In this document: positions 5,220 through 7,663 of the stretch, in pieces
Position numbering within the stretch: position 1 is the first letter of the stretch
How the letters are laid out: each line of letters opens with the position of its first letter
Assembly (NCBI GenBank): GCA_027484885.1
Contig: JAIXSD010000420.1
Location: 1-7,663 of the forward strand
DNA from: Rubrivivax sp.
GTDB taxonomy: Bacteria > Pseudomonadota > Gammaproteobacteria > Burkholderiales > Burkholderiaceae_C
Reading direction: 5' to 3'
DNA: 7,663 nt
Made by a program: the position numbers and the translations under genes
The notes under the pieces: generated by a model
What the model saw: the letters and a program-made list of their open reading frames with translations, nothing else
Told to the model about the DNA's origin: nothing
The model's database searches: none

Positions 5220-6503
5220 ATGCCACCTGGCTTTCATCGGCTGATCGCGGCTCAGTTCGCGTCAGCGCTGGCGGACAACGCCTTGCTCATCGTCACGATT
5301 GCCTTGTTGATGGAGCAAGGGTTCCCGGGCTGGTGGGCGCCGCTGCTGAAGTTCGGCTTCACCTTGTCCTATGTGCTGCTGGCGCCTTTTGTGGGGCCGC
5401 TGGCCGATGCCGTGCCCAAGGCGCGGCTGATGGCCTGGATGAATGGCGTGAAGATGGTGGGCGTGCTGGGCTTGCTGGCCGGCGTGCACCCGATGGCGGC
5501 TTTCACCCTGATCGGCTTTGGCGCGGCGGCCTATGCACCGGCCAAGTACGGCCTGGTGACCGAGCTGGTGCCGGCGCAAGGCCTGGTGCAGGCCAATGGC
5601 TGGGTGGAGGTGTCGGTGGTGGGCGCAGCCCTGCTGGGCACGGTGCTGGGCGGGCTGCTGGTCAGCCCCAGGCTGCTAGGCTCGGGCCTGTATGCCGCGG
5701 CACGTGATGGTTTGGAAACCCTGGGGCTGAGCCAGGCCAGCGGCCTGAGCCTGTCCATCCTGGCCCTGATGGCGGTGTACGGCAGCGCCAGCTGGCTGAA
5801 CCTGGGCGTGCCGGACAGCGGTGCGCGCTACCCGGCCTGCCAGCTGCGCCTGGGCCCGCTGCTGCGCGATTTCAGCGCGGCGAATATGAAGCTCTGGCGC
5901 GATGCCGAGGGCGGCCTCTCGCTGGCGGTGACCACCATCTTCTGGGGCTTCGGTGCCACCTTGCAGTTCGCCGTGCTGCGCTGGGCGGCCGATGCGCTGC
6001 AGCTGCCCCTCAACCAGGCGGCCTACCTACAAGCGGCCGTGGCCGTGGGCGTGGTGGGCGGCGCCGCCGCCGCTGGCCGCTGGGTGCCGCTGCGCGCGGC
6101 CAAGAAGATGCTGGGCTTTGGCGTGCTGCTGGGCCTGCTGGTGCCGGCCGTGGCCTGGATGCCCTCGCTGGGCCTGGCCCTGCCCTTGCTCGTGGTCGTG
6201 GGTGTCGTGGGTGGCTTGCTGGTGGTGCCGCTCAACGCGCTCTTGCAGCACCGCGGCTTTTGCCTGCTCACCGCCGGTCGTTCGATCGCCGTGCAAGGCT
6301 TCAATGAGAACGCCAGCGTGCTGGGCATGCTGGCCTTGTACGCCCTGCTGCTCAAGCTGGAGCTGCCCATCATCACGGTGATGAGTGGTTTTGGCTTGAG
6401 CATTGCGGCCACCATGGCCATGCTGTGGCGGCGCGAGCGACGGCGCCGTGGCGCGGAGCGGCGCCGCGCCTTGCAAGACCTGCCGGACAGCGCCCTGCTC
6501 TGA
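5220..6503 (+). CDS. lplT: Lysophospholipid transporter LplT (MFS)
   Basis: A 427-residue polytopic inner-membrane protein of the major facilitator superfamily. From memory it lines up along its length with E. coli LplT: AQFASALADNALL at the N-terminus (E. coli AQFLSAFGDNALL), APFVGPLAD, GAAAYAPAKYG, QANGWVE, FWGFGATL and VVPLNALLQHRG. LplT flips lysophospholipids such as lyso-PE across the inner membrane so that an acyltransferase (Aas in E. coli) can re-acylate them. About twelve hydrophobic helices are expected. A longer middle part (residues ~150-215) and an Arg-rich C-terminal tail (RRERRRRG) make it longer than the E. coli protein. In E. coli lplT is next to aas; no acyltransferase is seen here, so it may be encoded elsewhere. 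The ATG at 5220 lacks a good ribosome site but aligns with the expected N-terminus. A candidate Pho box precedes it, and the glycosyltransferase gene is convergent. Confidence 0.93.
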   Translation: MPPGFHRLIAAQFASALADNALLIVTIALLMEQGFPGWWAPLLKFGFTLSYVLLAPFVGPLADAVPKARLMAWMNGVKMVGVLGLLAGVHPMAAFTLIGFGAAAYAPAKYGLVTELVPAQGLVQANGWVEVSVVGAALLGTVLGGLLVSPRLLGSGLYAAARDGLETLGLSQASGLSLSILALMAVYGSASWLNLGVPDSGARYPACQLRLGPLLRDFSAANMKLWRDAEGGLSLAVTTIFWGFGATLQFAVLRWAADALQLPLNQAAYLQAAVAVGVVGGAAAAGRWVPLRAAKKMLGFGVLLGLLVPAVAWMPSLGLALPLLVVVGVVGGLLVVPLNALLQHRGFCLLTAGRSIAVQGFNENASVLGMLALYALLLKLELPIITVMSGFGLSIAATMAMLWRRERRRRGAERRRALQDLPDSALL

Positions 6504-6511
6504 GCCGGCGT

Positions 6512-6530
6512 CCGCGCCAACTCAGCGCGG
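6512..6530. terminator. Candidate bidirectional terminator between lplT and the glycosyltransferase
   Basis: CCGCGC-CAACTCA-GCGCGG is a perfect 6-bp GC stem with a 7-base loop. It lies in the 38-base gap between two convergent stop codons and is usable from either side. No T-run follows on either strand, so its strength is uncertain. Confidence 0.4.
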
Positions 6531-6541
6531 GGAATGCAGGC

Positions 6542-7663
6542 TCACACCGCCGGGCGCTTCTTGCTCGCCTTGGCCAGCAGACCGACACTCAGGCTGCTGG
6601 GCACCGTGGCGCGGTGCATGACCGAATCGAGCACGCCTTCGAAGCGGGCGACGATGGCGCTCCAGTCCAGCTCCGAGGCGGTTTGGCAGGCGGCCGCGCC
6701 CATCTGGCGGCGCAGCGCGGCCTGGTCGGCCAGGCTGAGGGCGGCGCGCACGAAAGCGGCCTGGTCGTCCATGGGCACCAGCAGGCCGTTCTCGCCGCTG
6801 CGGATCAGCTGGGCGGCGGCGGCGTAATTGAAGGCCACCACGGGCAGGCCGCTGGCCATGGCCTCGGTGGTGACGTTGCCAAAGGTTTCGGTCAGGCTGG
6901 GAAAGAGAAAGAGATCGCCCGAGGCGTAGTGCGCCGCCAGGTCTTCGCCCTTGCGTTGGCCGGCAAAGATGGCCTGCGGCCAGCGCGCCTGCAGCTCCGC
7001 CTGCTGCGGGCCGCTGCCCACCACCACCAGGTGCGCGCGTGGCTGCTGCTGTTGGATGGCTTCGAACGCGGCCGTCAGCGCGGCCAGGTTTTTCTCGGGC
7101 GCGATGCGGCCCACATACACGACCACCAGCTCATCGTCCGCCACGCCCCATTCGGCGCGCAGCGCGGCGCTGCGGCGGCTGGGCGAGAACTGCTGTGTGT
7201 CCACACCGCGCGACACCACCGTCAGCTGCTTGAAGCCCCCGGCCTCCAGATCGCGCTTGAGCGCCTCGGTCGGCACCATGGTGCACTGGGTGCGGTTATG
7301 AAATTTGCGCAGGTAGGCCATGATGGGCTTGTAGAGCCAACCAATGCCGTAGTGCCGGCTGTAGGCATGGAAGTTGGTGCGGAAGTCCGAGCACACCGGC
7401 AGCTTGAGATGCAAGGCCGCCTGCAGGGCCGACCAGCCCAGCGCGCCCTCGGTGGCGATGTGCACCACATCGGGCCGGTTCAGCGACCAGAGCTGGACCA
7501 ACGCCTTCTTGGACGGCACGCCCATGCGCAGATTGGGGTAGCGCGGGATGGGCAGGCCGCGCATCAGCACCTCGTGGAAACGCACGCTGCGCTCGGCCGC
7601 ATCGCTGGCGTCCTGGCGCGGGCGGATCAGCTGCACATCGTGGTTGCGCCGGTGCAGGCCCTC
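6542..7663 (-). CDS. Family 4 glycosyltransferase (5' end outside window)
   Basis: The visible 373 residues cover all but the extreme N-terminus of a GT-B retaining glycosyltransferase; the frame stays open through the right edge (EGLHRRNHD before the first in-window GTG codon). The call rests on GRIAPEKNL in the linker to the donor-binding domain and on the GT4 E-X7-E motif in ETFGNVTTEAM (Glu codons at 6887-6889 and 6863-6865). SRGVDTQQF-P and FRTNFHAYSRHYG are further typical segments. Close relatives are often named GDP-mannose-dependent alpha-mannosyltransferase (MgtA/PimB-like). Alphaproteobacterial Agt enzymes that make glycolipids from diacylglycerol under phosphate stress seem to share this layout, so the donor and acceptor here are open. 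These enzymes act at the cytoplasmic face of the inner membrane. The C-terminal tail is basic (KASKKRPAV). The gene is convergent with lplT; its promoter and upstream partner lie beyond the window. Confidence 0.92.
   Translation of the reverse strand, partial: EGLHRRNHDVQLIRPRQDASDAAERSVRFHEVLMRGLPIPRYPNLRMGVPSKKALVQLWSLNRPDVVHIATEGALGWSALQAALHLKLPVCSDFRTNFHAYSRHYGIGWLYKPIMAYLRKFHNRTQCTMVPTEALKRDLEAGGFKQLTVVSRGVDTQQFSPSRRSAALRAEWGVADDELVVVYVGRIAPEKNLAALTAAFEAIQQQQPRAHLVVVGSGPQQAELQARWPQAIFAGQRKGEDLAAHYASGDLFLFPSLTETFGNVTTEAMASGLPVVAFNYAAAAQLIRSGENGLLVPMDDQAAFVRAALSLADQAALRRQMGAAACQTASELDWSAIVARFEGVLDSVMHRATVPSSLSVGLLAKASKKRPAV

Overview
The window is very GC-rich, and third codon positions in the real genes are almost all G or C. 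Gene families and codon style suggest a betaproteobacterium, probably of the order Burkholderiales (Roseateles/Pelomonas-like). That placement is inferred from protein resemblance and composition; no rRNA or other taxonomic marker is present. No mobile element, tRNA, rRNA or CRISPR array was seen.

Layout. (1) 1-545, + strand: the 3' part of a PHB-depolymerase/LpqC-type alpha/beta hydrolase with its Ser-Asp-His triad visible. (2) 629-1438, - strand: a complete short-chain dehydrogenase/reductase, convergent with the hydrolase. About 50 bp upstream on the same strand is a likely small tail-anchored membrane protein (stop at 1489, start uncertain). (3) 1944-3677, + strand: a 577-residue exported protein with a perfect gluzincin zinc signature (HEXXH-X18-E) and twelve cysteines. 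It looks like a secreted or periplasmic metallopeptidase of a family I cannot name. (4) 3874-4485, + strand: a TMEM175/DUF1211-type potassium channel subunit. It is followed 47 bp later by an exported SnoaL/NTF2-like protein (4533-5075). (5) 5220-6503, + strand: the lysophospholipid transporter LplT. Its leader holds three CTKTCAC elements that look like a Pho box. (6) 6542 to beyond 7663, - strand: a family-4 glycosyltransferase, convergent with lplT and cut by the window edge.

Most genes look like ordinary single-gene or two-gene units. The most coherent biological idea is on the right side. A putative PhoB site precedes a lysophospholipid transporter, and the next gene is a GT4 enzyme of a type that can make glycolipids. 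Together these would fit membrane-lipid remodelling under phosphate limitation, but this is a hypothesis from sequence pattern and family knowledge. The most novel single protein is the cysteine-rich gluzincin at 1944-3677.
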